Under the pieces are notes generated by a model, which saw only the letters and a list, made by a program, of their open reading frames with translations, was not told the DNA's origin and made no database searches. DNA of 64,000 bases from Desarmillaria ectypa (taxonomy: Eukaryota > Basidiomycota > Agaricomycetes > Agaricales > Physalacriaceae), in contig JAUDYN010000007.1 of NCBI GenBank assembly GCA_030407005.1, positions 868,001 to 932,000 on the forward strand, written 5' to 3'. How positions within the stretch are numbered: position 1 is the first letter of the stretch; the number at the start of each line of letters is the position of its first letter. This document shows positions 12,266-22,848 of this stretch, piece after piece. A program made the translations under genes and the position numbers.

Positions 12266-14946
12266 AGTTGTATGGACTTTGAGAAAAATTGAAGCCCAAA
12301 TAATGAATGACTAGGCCCATTGCAATGCCATAGTTGGAGATAGGGTCATGGACCTACTAGTAAGGAGCTTTTATATATCTGAGAATATTCTGTAGAGCCA
12401 AGCAATGAAAGATGATGCTCAAGCCTGAATTATAGCTGCACCATTATTGATGGAGGATTATGTCTTGATTGTTGCAAAGCATGGTGGCAAACTATTTTCC
12501 CCTAGGGTGTTAATAACCATTGGGAGGTCCAGTGATATAGCAGACTCAGATATATCTAGGATACAGAAATATTGCTGTATAGTCTCCAAGTGTACTATAA
12601 GAAAGATAGAATAAATATTAGACCTTGAATGTAGTTCAGATACACCTTGTCAGCTAAGCAGATAGTGTGTCTTGATTAGGCATAGCACCAATTGATATAT
12701 ACTTTATCAGCACATGATTCTCATCTCATACATTCTGATAGAGCTTATCACAAGATATTTCTTTTCTTCCTTTAGTAGTTTCATGTACAACTACTCAATG
12801 ATTATGTTGTTGAAAAAGTATGCAGTGAGTCTTATTTTGGTGTTCATCCACTCATCATATGTATTAGTGAAAAAATTATCAGATAATAAGAGAAAAGGCT
12901 ACTTCCCAAAAGATGATATACTTCTACTGTAGTGCACTTTTAATATTAGAAAATCATGGAAGAATTCTGATTGTCTGCAGAATAAGTTAAATGACTGCAT
13001 ATCTCATTGGTCAATGATGCAATGTATAGCTCAGAGAGCAAAAAATAGCTACTGGCTTAATCATTCATATTAGCCAACAATTCAAAAGTGTATCCATATC
13101 ATCTGAATGCAGTTGGATTTTTTCAGTTATTAGACAGTGGAAGACATTCTCCAAAGACACCAGACTTATTGTCAGAAGTAGTAGAATTAAGAGGTCTTTT
13201 TACAGATCATCAGTTTGTCAGGCAGTTGTATAGCAGCATGCCACTTAGTCAGCACTACTTTTGGACAGGTGCAAAATTGGGTGGAGTTTTTGCTAAAAAT
13301 CTAAATCTCACCAGAAATTTGATTTCTGAGGCAAAAAGATTTTGGAAAAAGCGTGACAATGTGTGACATGTGTGACATTCTCCTGCCATTTTGTGTTGTA
13401 GTGCAAAAATGGATGTTTAACAAATTAATTACTCCTCCAATTTTGAGAATTACAACAATCTGTCTAACAGTTTTGTTTTTTTCTCATCAAAAGAAGCATT
13501 TCTGTCAAGGGGATAAGAAATACTGTGAGAACTTCAGCTTCAATATCCATTGTACAAAAGTGGCAGTGTTTAAGTGATGTGCACCATAATTCAATCATAA
13601 TACAACAAATCACTTACAATAGGTCAGAATCTGCTTCCAATGGCATTGTAGTACTCATAATTCATTGTATCAGATTCTGCCCATTGTGACATACCTATAA
13701 TAAAATGTTGTGAAAAATGAGGGATGAATAAATCAGTTCGTTCCCAGTTAGTACATTCGCAATGTCAGGCCAATAGTATTGCACTTGGCTGAGCTCTGCA
13801 AATGCATGCAGATGTACACTACTGTACCTACTTATATACTAAATACTAATTTACTAGAATGTTCTACAACTTTCCTAATATTTCTTTCTTAATCAGCAAG
13901 TTCAGCATGATGCTGGATTGCCATCATCTTGGCTCAACTCTCAAATCCCAACATAAAATTATGAGAGAGCTATAATATATGACAAGGATCACTGTATAAT
14001 CTGCGAGCATCTCTCATGAGGGCAAAATGATGTACTCTACAGTGCATGGGCAACAGGATTCAACTCTGTTTGATAAGGAAGGTTCTGTACCAATATGGAT
14101 GTTGGTTGGACTTGACCTTTTACTTCAACATCTTGCTTCACATTGCATCCCAAGTCTCTCCCAGTCCTATAAGAGGACAGTTCACTGTTCTAAGGTATGT
14201 CTGATGTGATTATATTGCCCTCTGATTAGTATGGCTCATGTCTGCACTAGTAACTCGCTTCACTAGGGATATCTGGGCACTTGTGCTGTTGAGGTCTGAA
14301 GCCTGAGGTGCCAACATGGTATGTGCTTCATCATCTCTTACATGGATGTCAGTTACCTCTGTATGTCATAGCCTTTGTTTTTATGCTAAGGCTGTTATGG
14401 TACACCTTCCTCCCTCTCTATGCTTATTGCTGTCAGTGGCCAGCACCAGTCCATTCATCACTGAGTCGAAATCTGTTCACACTATTCTAGTACATGTGTC
14501 TCCTTTTCTTCCCGGCCTTATAATAATTGTCTCTACAGGTATATACAAAACATAATTGCTGACCAGGCTCTTGCTGCCATAGTTGCAATGTACGTTACCT
14601 GAAATATTGTGCCCCATCCGAAGACTCGAGTCCTTGTCCTCTTTTTCTAGCCATGACTACTGTGAGGCAACTGTTGGAGGGCCGGTCCATCGTCTTACAA
14701 ACGCAAATGTGGTGTATCATTTTGACTGCAGCTTCAGGTAAGGGAGGGAGGGCGACTTTTATTCTGAGTTGTTATGTCCTGATTGTTTACGGATATATGT
14801 ATTTAAAAGTCACAATATATGATAGTCATGTATGATTTTTCCTATTTCTTCTATGAGTGATCTGCAGCATTGTCAGCTAAATATGACTATTTCATATGAG
14901 TTACGGTCGACTTGGAATGTTAAGACAAAATTGTAATGTGCGAGTT
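12266..14946. other. CpG-poor intergenic region without a recognisable gene
   Basis: No reading frame here matches a family I recognise. Up to about 14.2 kb the DNA is AT-rich and nearly free of CpG. The part 12850-13240 is an inverted copy of the P450 upstream region. Open stretches at 13088-13366 and 14308-14555 look like chance. Confidence 0.5.
12850..13240 (-). repeat. inverted fragment of the P450 upstream region (third copy)
   Basis: Read on the minus strand this matches 48560-48870 on the plus strand for about 300 bp: ttatcagataa, ggaatcatggaag-like, gacagtggaagacat, and the ccaactgcattcgg-type block. The corresponding CpG-rich sequence upstream of P450-1 lies at about 22290-22400. 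No P450 coding sequence follows on the minus strand before the LTR at 12265. Confidence 0.65.
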
Positions 14947-15367
14947 CTCAGTTTGCCATCATCTGTGTCTCTCGAGCTCATGTTTTCAGCGCCCCACTCG
15001 AAACTACCGCATGAATTCGGAAACCTCTTTCCGTTTTTCCGGAGTGTGGAATTCTTGGTCAGTGTATTGTCATATAGGTAGTCCCTATTTCTGTCTTGCA
15101 TTGCCTCCGCGGAGTCTTCCTCACTCAGCGATGTCCATTTTGTACATCATATCGACTCACAACACAGCTCCGTGTTGCTGAATGACTTGGAAAGGTTGCG
15201 CGTCTACGGAAATGACATGACAGAGAGTATTTGCGGGCTCTCAGGGAAACATTCAGAAGAGTTTCTAGTAAACCTCCTTCTCGTTGATGAGACTCTTGTC
15301 TCACTATACAAGCTTCTGCTCCCGGATTCACCACGATCAAATGTTAGGGGTAAATACCTCTCTGGCG

Positions 15368-15375
15368 TATATATA
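15368..15375 (+). promoter_or_regulatory. TATA box of small hydrophobic-protein gene 1
   Basis: The sequence tatatata lies 46 bp before the start codon at 15414. The same element, gtatatata next to a conserved cgccag or ccccgc, is found at the same distance in the other two gene copies. Confidence 0.6.
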
Positions 15376-15413
15376 CCCCCGCTATTCGCCCAATTCCCTC
15401 ACTCAACACAACC

Positions 15414-15809
15414 ATGATCTTCAACAACCAACTTATCCAAACTACCGGTTATCTCTTTGCCATCGCTCTTGCAATGGCACTATCCGTCTTGGCCTTCGTA
15501 AAGGTATGTGTCCCACTTATCGTCCGAACTCATCTAACCTGTTTAATAGGACATCCTCGCTCTTCTTACATTCAGCGCGTCATTTACTTCCGCGCCAGAA
15601 TACCCCCGCATTGCCATTACGGTCAAGGTGGAAGTCGTTACCACACAATATTCGACGATTGAATCATCGTCTTCGGTTTCATCTGACTCTACCTTTGTAG
15701 AAGTATCGTCAGAATGCTATATCGGTGCAGGAGCAGGCAAACGTAGTTGGTATGTCGCTTTATCGCTGTTTTAAGTACGCAACTCATTGGCCTATTTAGC
15801 TTGTTCTAG
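15414..15809 (+). CDS. small hydrophobic/Ser-rich protein, copy 1 (three exons)
   Basis: I do not recognise this family. The model has exons 15414-15503, 15550-15749 and 15800-15809, with introns of 46 and 50 bp, giving 99 residues. The N-terminus is polar (MIFNNQLIQTT), followed by a long hydrophobic region at residues 12-40 (GYLFAIALAMALSVLAFV, DILALLTF), so it is either a signal peptide or a membrane anchor. A Ser/Thr-rich part (TIESSSSVSSDST) and the end GKRSCLF follow. A second acceptor 10 bp downstream would give a longer tail, but in copy 3 that choice yields an immediate stop. Copies 2 and 3 also give exactly 99 residues under this model. Exon 1, intron 1 and the promoter are nearly identical in all copies, which indicates recent duplication. 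Secreted or membrane location is inferred. Confidence 0.6.
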
Positions 15810-16260
15810 GTTATACGAGCGTGAAGGAGATGATCACGACCCATCAGACCATAAAGACTATCAATGACCATCGACACGCCCTATACGTGGATCACCATCC
15901 CGTCAATCAACGCCCTCCGCGGTTGTATCATAACCCGTCCCCGGCTGTGGCCGGTCGAGGGGCGTGAACACGCCCGTAAAGAGGGAAGGACGAACCCGAG
16001 AAGTTGCGGTGTCCGAACTTGAGCCGACAACGTCTTCCTTCACCTCAAAGACGGTGCACATGCACTGAGGTTGATGACGCGGTGAAGGAGGCGGAGGCAT
16101 CATACATCATGATTTGTCGCAACGGTTTTACCGGTAGTCGCAATATCTGCTATCTCATCGTGCTATACCATGTACTATTACTATTCATCGTCTCTACCTT
16201 GATCGATATGTTCTTTTCCTTGCAATTGAAAGTCTTTCTCATATAGCTGCCTGAGCGAAC

Positions 16261-16644
16261 TTGACAAACCATACTTATCGAGACGCGAAGCGGAGGCAAA
16301 CCCACCCCGCAGAAAATGCCCGCCTCACCTCTTCCCTTGATCTACACCAACTTTGCGATGCTTTTCTTCATCTTACACCATTGCTTCTTCACACTTTGCA
16401 AGGTGATTCATATATGGAATCCCTTTATCACAGTACGTTGATCGTTGCCCTACATGTAAGTCACATCAATGTCCACCCTGGTATTTTCAATGCGCGTTAT
16501 CCTACCAAGGTTCCGTTGTCATCTTTCGCTCTTTTTATTCAGCTCCCTTGCTCTTTGCAGTCGTTCCACAGGTATGTCTCTCTAACTTTCCATAAAGACA
16601 CGATGCTAATGTATTCACTATTTATCAGCTCTAGCACCATCTAG
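16261..16644 (+). CDS. hypothetical ORF of 127 codons, conserved in both repeat arms
   Basis: An open frame of 127 codons exists here and at the matching place in the other arm (45607-45990, minus strand), with about eight residue differences and no stops. I recognise no domain. The sequence contains splice-like signals (for example gtatgtctctctaac ending in tttatcag near 16572-16628), so the ORF may be only partly coding or an accident of a recent duplication. Function unknown. Confidence 0.25.
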   Translation: MTNHTYRDAKRRQTHPAENARLTSSLDLHQLCDAFLHLTPLLLHTLQGDSYMESLYHSTLIVALHVSHINVHPGIFNARYPTKVPLSSFALFIQLPCSLQSFHRYVSLTFHKDTMLMYSLFISSSTI

Positions 16645-16964
16645 CCAATGGAGCCGGCGAAAGAGTCTCTCTGGGTGGAAATTAAACATTTCAGAGAGCA
16701 GACAATTGCCTGGGCACGGTAAACAATCATTACTGCTTCACCCATTCTAGCCCCTATTCACGTCGAATAACTGCATCCGCGGAGCCATTCATTGCAGAAT
16801 TCCTCCGTATGCATACATGTGGACCCACAACATGACTCATATCTGGGAAGACTCCAAGAGATTACGGCCGTGTTTCCCTCATTCGGTATATAGGCCCACT
16901 CTCATCGTGCTCAACAAGAAGTCTCTACGTATACGTACCCCTAATCTCCCTCACTGACAACATC

Positions 16965-17030
16965 ATGATCCGAGTTTATCCAAACCGCCGGTTACGCCTT
17001 CGCCACTAGCATTATCCGTCTAGATAGCCC
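16965..17030 (+). pseudogene. truncated 5' end of a small hydrophobic-protein gene
   Basis: At 16965 a start codon is followed by sequence aligning with exon 1 of the 15414 gene (ttatccaaac, ccggtta, cattatccgtc), but with deletions that shift the frame and give a TAG after 14 codons. It is preceded by a conserved tail of promoter (ctccctcactgacaacatc). The match to the opposite arm ends a few bases later, at the repeat boundary. Confidence 0.5.
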
Positions 17031-18850
17031 GCTCCTATGTCTATCTTCGTTGGCTCTAAAGCATCCTCGATTTACTTGAATACTGGGTCTGCCACGAAGG
17101 TGGTGTAAAAGCTAAGGTATCCATTGCCGTTCGGAAGGTCTTACTCATCGAAATTGCGAATAGCTCGTACTGTGAGGGGCACTCACACCTCCCTGCGTTT
17201 TGGTTTGGCATATATCCGATAAGGACCGTCCTCCCCAGCGGCAAAAAGTCATGATCTCCAGGGGTTCGCGAAAATTTCACGCGGCGAACTCGATCTTCAT
17301 TATTTAAGCGAGGCGTCGTCAAGTACGTGGACCGTTCTATCCTCGTCGACGTCGGTTAAGTCGTCGTTAAAATGAAGAAGAAGAAAAAAACACGCCATTC
17401 CGGAACGGGAAAGTTCGAGTTTGGGGATACGAGGGCCCGTTCGATACTGAATGAAACAAGTAAGCCGTGGATTGTGGTGATGGTTTAGTGATTGACCCTT
17501 TGCGATGGGAGCGCACGTCCCTATTATAACCGATATGCATGTCAGGAATATGACTTTGATTTTGTTCAGGGACCTTGATTGTCCAGGCCCCTCAACTTCT
17601 CAGTACGACCTTCGCCCATGGAATGCTTAACTGCGCCTGGTAAAAGCTCTCTGTGGCCTCCACTATCTATCAAGATATGAACTTGACTGCGCTTTAGATC
17701 CGGGGTTTCGTCCCAAATTTTCTTTGAGGAGCGCAAGGAATGGTGCATTTGGCAGGGACGATCCCTGTAGACAAAGACGCATCGCTCCGACAAGCACGAA
17801 CTCGGTTTCAGAAGGAGAAGGAAGACCTGCGGGTGTTGACCGGACGGGGTTGCGAGTCCCTGGGAAAATGTCCCGACAAGCACGAAGAACTATTGAGAAG
17901 ACTTTGAAATTCCAGGGTAGACTGCGCTTTAAGAAAACATGTGTGTTTGTTTCGAGTCCGAACGATATGAGTGTGTGCTACTTTTTGAGTTGGACATGAA
18001 TTAATTTTGAAGAATGTTCTGGGAGAAGGTTGTCTAGCCCCTTGACCTTGGATTCGAAGAACTGCTAAGATGTCACAGTCAGGGACTTGGACGTCGGTCT
18101 GCAGGTTCAACCGGAACGTCTTTACAACGACCTTGGTAGACTAGTCGTGCAAAATTATTATTACGCTCTGCCGTCGGAGCCTTGTCTCGAGTCATCGTTA
18201 TTTTTGCCGCGCAATCATCATATCTAATCATCAGACTTGCTCTGGATTTTCCATAACTGGCCGCACAATCATATCATATCGCCTTTTGCCTTACGGTTGC
18301 GTTCTCGATTTCGGCTAGCCGCATAATCATGAGTATTTCTCCGTAGAGGGACCTAGACCTCGAATGCGAATCCGAGCATGCATTACGACGATGTTTGCGC
18401 TGAGGCTCAGAGTTGGAGAGGTTTCCATTAGTAGGAATCTGAAGGAAGCGCAGAACACTAATAAAGCCCAAGTTGGAACGCCGTAGACATCGGTTGCATA
18501 ATACGTACGGTGGCGATGACGCGATTGGCTAATTTTAAGGACAGTCAGTCAAGTCAAAAATGAAGTGTCTGACAAAATGCACAGTACGATGGAAGGGTGC
18601 TGTATGTGGCGGTGGCGAAACATGGAATGGATTACTCTCCAAAGCTCCATGGATTCACGCAATGATTGGTGATTGAAGTCTGTGTTAGTACTGACAAGTA
18701 TTCCTCGAGGTCTTGGTACGCCAAGTGCGATGCAGAGATCTGCGCTGGAACTTTTCGGGAGTAAAGAGGCAGTGAATGTGAAATGATGATGATGAAGATG
18801 ATGACGCATACTCGGTGACAGCGGACCATCATGATCCGGTTTCGGCATGG
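17031..18850. other. intergenic region, no supported gene
   Basis: CpG-rich host-type DNA between the repeat arm and the Kre9-like gene. Open frames at 17566-17883 (minus), 17724-17999 (plus) and 18549-18950 (minus) show no recognisable domain and overlap each other. A short lysine-rich start (MKKKKKTRHSG) occurs at about 17371, with no convincing continuation. Confidence 0.4.
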
Positions 18851-18858
18851 CAGTATGA

Positions 18859-18865
18859 TATATAA
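18859..18865 (+). promoter_or_regulatory. TATA box of the Kre9-like gene
   Basis: tatataa followed by ggcac lies about 105 bp before the start codon at 18970, with a pyrimidine-rich stretch (cttccttcgtctacccc) between them, as is common in fungal promoters. Confidence 0.5.
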
Positions 18866-18969
18866 GGCACTCATTGTCCTGCCTTGAAGCCTTGTCTTTA
18901 CTGACCTTCCTTCGTCTACCCCTAACAAACCTTCTCTCTTCCCTCACCAAAACTTATCACGATCTCACG

Positions 18970-19469
18970 ATGAAATTTACGCTCTTCATCACTGCACTCT
19001 TCGCCCTCCTCTTCCCCTTGTCCGTCCTCTCGGCTCCTGTTTCAGTTCCTCGAGACGTATATGTCCCGCCTGTCGTTCTTCCAGGCAGTGGCTCAGTGTG
19101 GGCTGTTGGATCTACCCAGACGGTCACTTGGGATGCGTCCAAACCCCCCGGACAGATCACGAACCCTACCGGCTCGATAAGGCTCAGGAAGGCGAACAAG
19201 ACTCTGCCTCGTGAGTTTCCTCCTCATTCTTCGATTTCACAAAAGTCTAACAATGCGGATGATGCAGTGATTCTCGCTGAAGGATTTAGTATCCTTGATG
19301 GCAAAGCTCAGGTGACGGTTCCGAGCGTTGAACCTGGCAATGATTACCGTATTGTCTGTGCGTATCATCCTTCTGTGCTTTACGGTGGATAAGGTTGCTG
19401 ACCTGCATGCGCTTAGTGTTTGGAGACTCTGGCAACTGGGGCACACCCTTTACCATCACCCAGAACTGA
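18970..19469 (+). CDS. secreted Kre9/Knh1-like N-terminal domain protein
   Basis: Three exons (18970-19210, 19268-19357, 19417-19469; introns 57 and 59 bp) give 127 residues. A clear signal peptide occupies the first about 21 residues (MKFTLFITALFALLFPLSVLS, then APVS). The mature part fits the Kre9/Knh1 N-terminal domain of the Ser-Thr-rich GPI-anchored family: W-AVGSTQTVTWD, then SIRLRKAN, ILAEGFSILDG, and the C-terminal YRIVLFGDSGNWGTPFTI pattern. Kre9 of yeast acts in beta-1,6-glucan assembly; basidiomycete members are secreted or cell-wall proteins of mostly unknown role. This one stops right after the domain, without the usual Ser/Thr-rich stalk and GPI signal, so it is probably a soluble secreted protein. 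An in-frame ATG at 18874 lies too close to the TATA box to be the likely start. Confidence 0.85.
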
Positions 19470-21017
19470 AAAGCGGTGTGGCATCTTTCCACAGTTCCCG
19501 CATCACGCCCTTAAAACATTTTCCCCTTGGACATCTCCCTTTGTACCGATGCTTAATTGTATCACCAAACAATGTTACGAGCGGGTTTATAGCCCTACAT
19601 ATAATGATGGAATGGACACGATTTTCGGACAGTATCTCAGTGTATAATCTTGTTGCATGTAGTTGTACCGTTTGAGGACTTTGCTTAGTCTATTCGTTTA
19701 GCCCTGTAATAATGTTGACGACATTTAATGACTCTTGTTCTGCGAGGAACGTATTGAATACTACTGCTACGGTGATTGTACACTCTGTCAGAACGAATCT
19801 GTCCTATATATGAAAAAGGTCCGAGCTGTGTAGTGGCCAGTGCATGAGGTGACTTCGACCTGAAACGGCATGTCCATGCTGCTGCTGCTCCGTGCCCGTA
19901 CAGCCTACTGCATCGTCGTACTGTGCTCTTTCATATCCGAGGTCGGGAGCTCCAAAGACCAAATTTGCCAAGTGACGCCTGCACCGCACCGTAGCTACGC
20001 AACTCAGAGTCGGGACTGGGTACACAGCTATGACACGGTGAGAATTGCCAGCCTGAGTTCTACCCTTTCACGTAACCACGAGTTTTCCAGGTTAATACCT
20101 CATGCTGCAGACCATGAAGTTGAAAATAGAGCAAGTAATGTGAAGAGATGCGATGCGGCGTTTGCCGATCTTGCTTTCCTTCTTCCCATCACCTCGTCTT
20201 CCATCTCACATTCAGTCACCAGTATCCTTCAAACCGTGATCTCGCCGCTTACTGGGTCCCGCCTAGCAAGTTTCTTCATGAACAGCCTGTTGTACATCTT
20301 CTCCGACGACCACCACCTCCGAAGACTCGATTTCTAGGGCATGTTTGAAATAGGAGAATCAAAGGCTGGACTTGGACTTGCCGCCTAGTGTCAGAATGAC
20401 AGGGTTCGGGTTGTCTAACATATAGACTACCAGCGATTATCCGATGGATATGTGTGTGTTTTGTTTCGGATCTTCGAAGCTAATACTGAGCTCATCATAT
20501 TACACACATAGATTACTTGAAGCGTCTGTTGGTGCTTGTCGAGTTTTGCGAGAAACCTGGATAGGCTCCCTTTGAAACGGGGTCGGTCGGTCCTTGCGCA
20601 ATGGGAGAGCTCAGAACGCAATGCTACGATGCGTAACATCCGTCGGTGAAGGTGAAGTCGATGCATTATATGCGCGCCCACAAGATCCAGGCAAAGTTCT
20701 ACGTACCCCCAGACGTTTCTGATGGATTTTAGTTCCTACTATTAGGACCTGGCTCACCGATAACATACCAATGTGGCATTTTCCGGTCACGCCTCTCCTT
20801 CCTTCCACGCGTCTTGTTCTCAAATACAATAGTGGTCGTTCACCTCCATCAATGCAGGCGCCATTATTCTACTCCAGCTAGCATTGTAGACACCATAACA
20901 ACATCTATGGACATGATTATCATTGTTTGTATAATGCTACAAAGGATCCAGCCACCACGATTGATATTTATACTCTCTCAGCAAGAGGGCCTATAATCCT
21001 TTGCACCTTTCCTTCAA
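19470..21017. other. intergenic region, no supported gene
   Basis: About 1.5 kb between the Kre9-like gene and the RING gene. A 155-codon open frame at 19870-20337 begins with a hydrophobic stretch (MSMLLLLRARTAYCIVVLC) but has no recognisable domain or splice pattern. From about 20740 on, the sequence has a CpG-stripped counterpart at 47880. A TATA-like tatttatac sits at 20965-20973, about 45 bp before the RING gene. Confidence 0.4.
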
Positions 21018-21989
21018 ATGATTGAGTGTGCCATATGCTATGACCTGCTCACGGATCCCTATGCAGCGGTCTGCGGTAAGCTCGACAGATAACGCATTTC
21101 ACGACGATACTCAAAGCCACTACCATAGGTCATATATTCTGTCTAGCGTGCATAGATAAATGGTTCGCCTATACCGCACAACAACGACTCGTATTCAAAT
21201 GCCCAAACTGTAATCTGGCGATTTGTAAACGTGAGTCTTCGCCTTCGTAAAGTTTCATTATGCTGACAGCTAGTTGATGATAGGCAGCGTACGTTTTGCA
21301 TATCAACAGCAATCACATCCATGCTCATCTCCCACTCAGCTTCGAAAGGTATATATCGCTCAGTCACAAGCGCTGGTGGAAGAGCTGTCTACACTGCGCA
21401 TCCAAGTCAAGGACCTCGACGCGTGCAACGCCTCTCTGAAAACAGAATTGGAAGGGTTGAGAACCGAGGTGGAAAGCTATCAGAGTTTAACTGAGGAGCT
21501 CTTGGCTGACATGTACGTCGACGATGACAACCCACCGCAGAAAAGAAATCGAGTGGCATATGTTATATATGGCATTTTTACCAGCACTGTCTTTTTGCAA
21601 CAGGCCATTTTACTGCGGGTGGCCTCCGCATTCTATGATGCTATTACCAGCGCTGGAAGTGCACTCCTCCTGCAGATCATTTTGCTTGGCATAGAGATCG
21701 TTTGGCGCGTAGTGACCCGTCCGAAGGAATGTCTGAGGGAGGTGGCGCTTTATGTGTGGGTCTTCACTGACGTCATTGCCTCGGGGTTGGTTCTTCCTGT
21801 CGTGCTGTGCGTGTTCCGTCGTTTGTGTTTTCGTGAATGTTGACTCTCTCTAGGCTCGGCATTCTTTGCGGGGACTATGAATGTATGGTGATCTGGCTCG
21901 ACTTTGGGTATCCAAGGCTCTGTGGGTTGGTCGAGTGCATGAGGAGAAAGAGTAGCACGTATTTAGTTCGTCAGTCCAATGAACAATGA
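21018..21989 (+). CDS. RING-finger / coiled-coil / membrane protein 1
   Basis: Four exons (21018-21075, 21129-21230, 21284-21806, 21854-21989; introns 53, 53 and 47 bp) give 272 residues. Residues 4-50 form a C3HC4 RING: ECAICYDLL, AVCGHIFCLACIDKW and KCPNCN. A coiled-coil helix follows (about 75-120: ALVEELSTLRIQVKDLDACN), then several hydrophobic segments (IYGIFTSTVFLQQAILL, SALLLQIILLGIEIVW, VIASGLVLPVVLL) and a conserved tail motif FGYPRLCGL. RING domains usually recruit E2 enzymes for ubiquitin transfer; membrane anchoring suggests a role at an internal membrane, but both are inferred. The same architecture is found at 39882-40916 (tail HGYPQLCGL). The first intron falls inside the CG-H of the RING in every family member, strong evidence of common descent. 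Confidence 0.8.
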
Positions 21990-22848
21990 AATATTTGTCG
22001 GCACTGAATAAGAAAAACAAGCTGACGCAACTGATGTTATGAGGATGCTGGCTCCATTGGTAAGCGTGTCATGCTGTGAAGTTTTGTACGCTGACTGCAG
22101 CTTTGTAAGCTATTGAGCCTTCGAATCGTTGAAACTAAGAGATCCATTCGAAGGGACTACTGCGCCATATTTAGAGGCAAATGGGATCGATTACCCTCAC
22201 GCAATGACTGGCTTATATCACCATCACTTGTACCCCGATGCCCGTCATCCCCCTTCTGACTGCAAGGCTAGTATCCTTGGAGAATGACCCCGTTAGATGC
22301 GAGTCCGGCTCCCAACCTCCGGTCTAGTAATCCGAAGTATCCAACTGCATTCGGATACGGATAAACTTTTGACTCATTGGCTCACGAGACCAACCCAGCC
22401 GGCCTCCGCAACCCTATCCTCGAGTTATCTCCCCTCTAATCAGAGTTATTACAGGCCTTCCCTGAACGAATGTATATCCTATTACTGGTCGTAAACTCAC
22501 CTCCGTGCATACATTTTTCGCGACTACAGCGTAGTTGACGTCAAAGGACTTCTCTCCGCGCGAAATTTTTCAAAAAGGGCTTTTCGAAAATCTACCATTA
22601 GCACGAGGTTCACTTGCCAGAGTCATTGCTCTGGATGTTTTCACACAGTGTAACGTACATATGGGTGACTCAATGGGTTCGAATCAATCGGCATCACAAC
22701 GAGCTTCGAGGGAGGACCTTTCGATGTCAATATGACACCATTGGTATTTTGCTACTTATAATTAGCCATGACAGCTTCGTCCGTTTGTTGAGCTGCTGCA
22801 GTATAAGTACAAAAGCCCTTCGTCTGGAATAGCTTTATACACAACACA
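21990..22848. promoter_or_regulatory. upstream region of P450-1, present in three copies in the window
   Basis: About 860 bp without a gene. Parts of it are repeated at 48240-49150 (direct, CpG-depleted) and 12850-13240 (inverted): for example ccaactgcattcgga, cacagtgtaac and gacctttcgatgtcaat. A TATA-like tataagt lies at 22802-22808, 41 bp before the P450 start. Confidence 0.5.

Larger units (their letters stand above)
14947..17030. repeat. left arm of a 2.1 kb inverted repeat
   Basis: From ctcagtttgcc at 14947 to tctagatagcc at about 17030 this is the reverse complement of 45228-47302, with only scattered substitutions and small indels. It contains one complete small hydrophobic-protein gene, a conserved 127-codon ORF and a truncated second small-protein gene start. 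The loop between the arms is about 28 kb. Confidence 0.85.

Noticed and set aside
15125..15340. 71-codon minus-strand ORF present in both repeat arms (mirror at 46902-47117)
   Set aside because: It overlaps the shared promoter region of the small hydrophobic-protein genes and is conserved only because the whole arm is duplicated.
15414..15809. Mating pheromone precursor (small protein with a C-terminal Cys and dibasic site)
   Set aside because: The predicted end is C-L-F, one residue short of a CaaX box, and the protein begins with a long hydrophobic region, unlike basidiomycete pheromone precursors. The end also depends on an unconfirmed 10-nt exon.
19870..20337. 155-codon ORF as a secreted protein
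   Set aside because: Hydrophobic start only; no domain, no conserved counterpart in the duplicated block, no supporting splice or promoter context.
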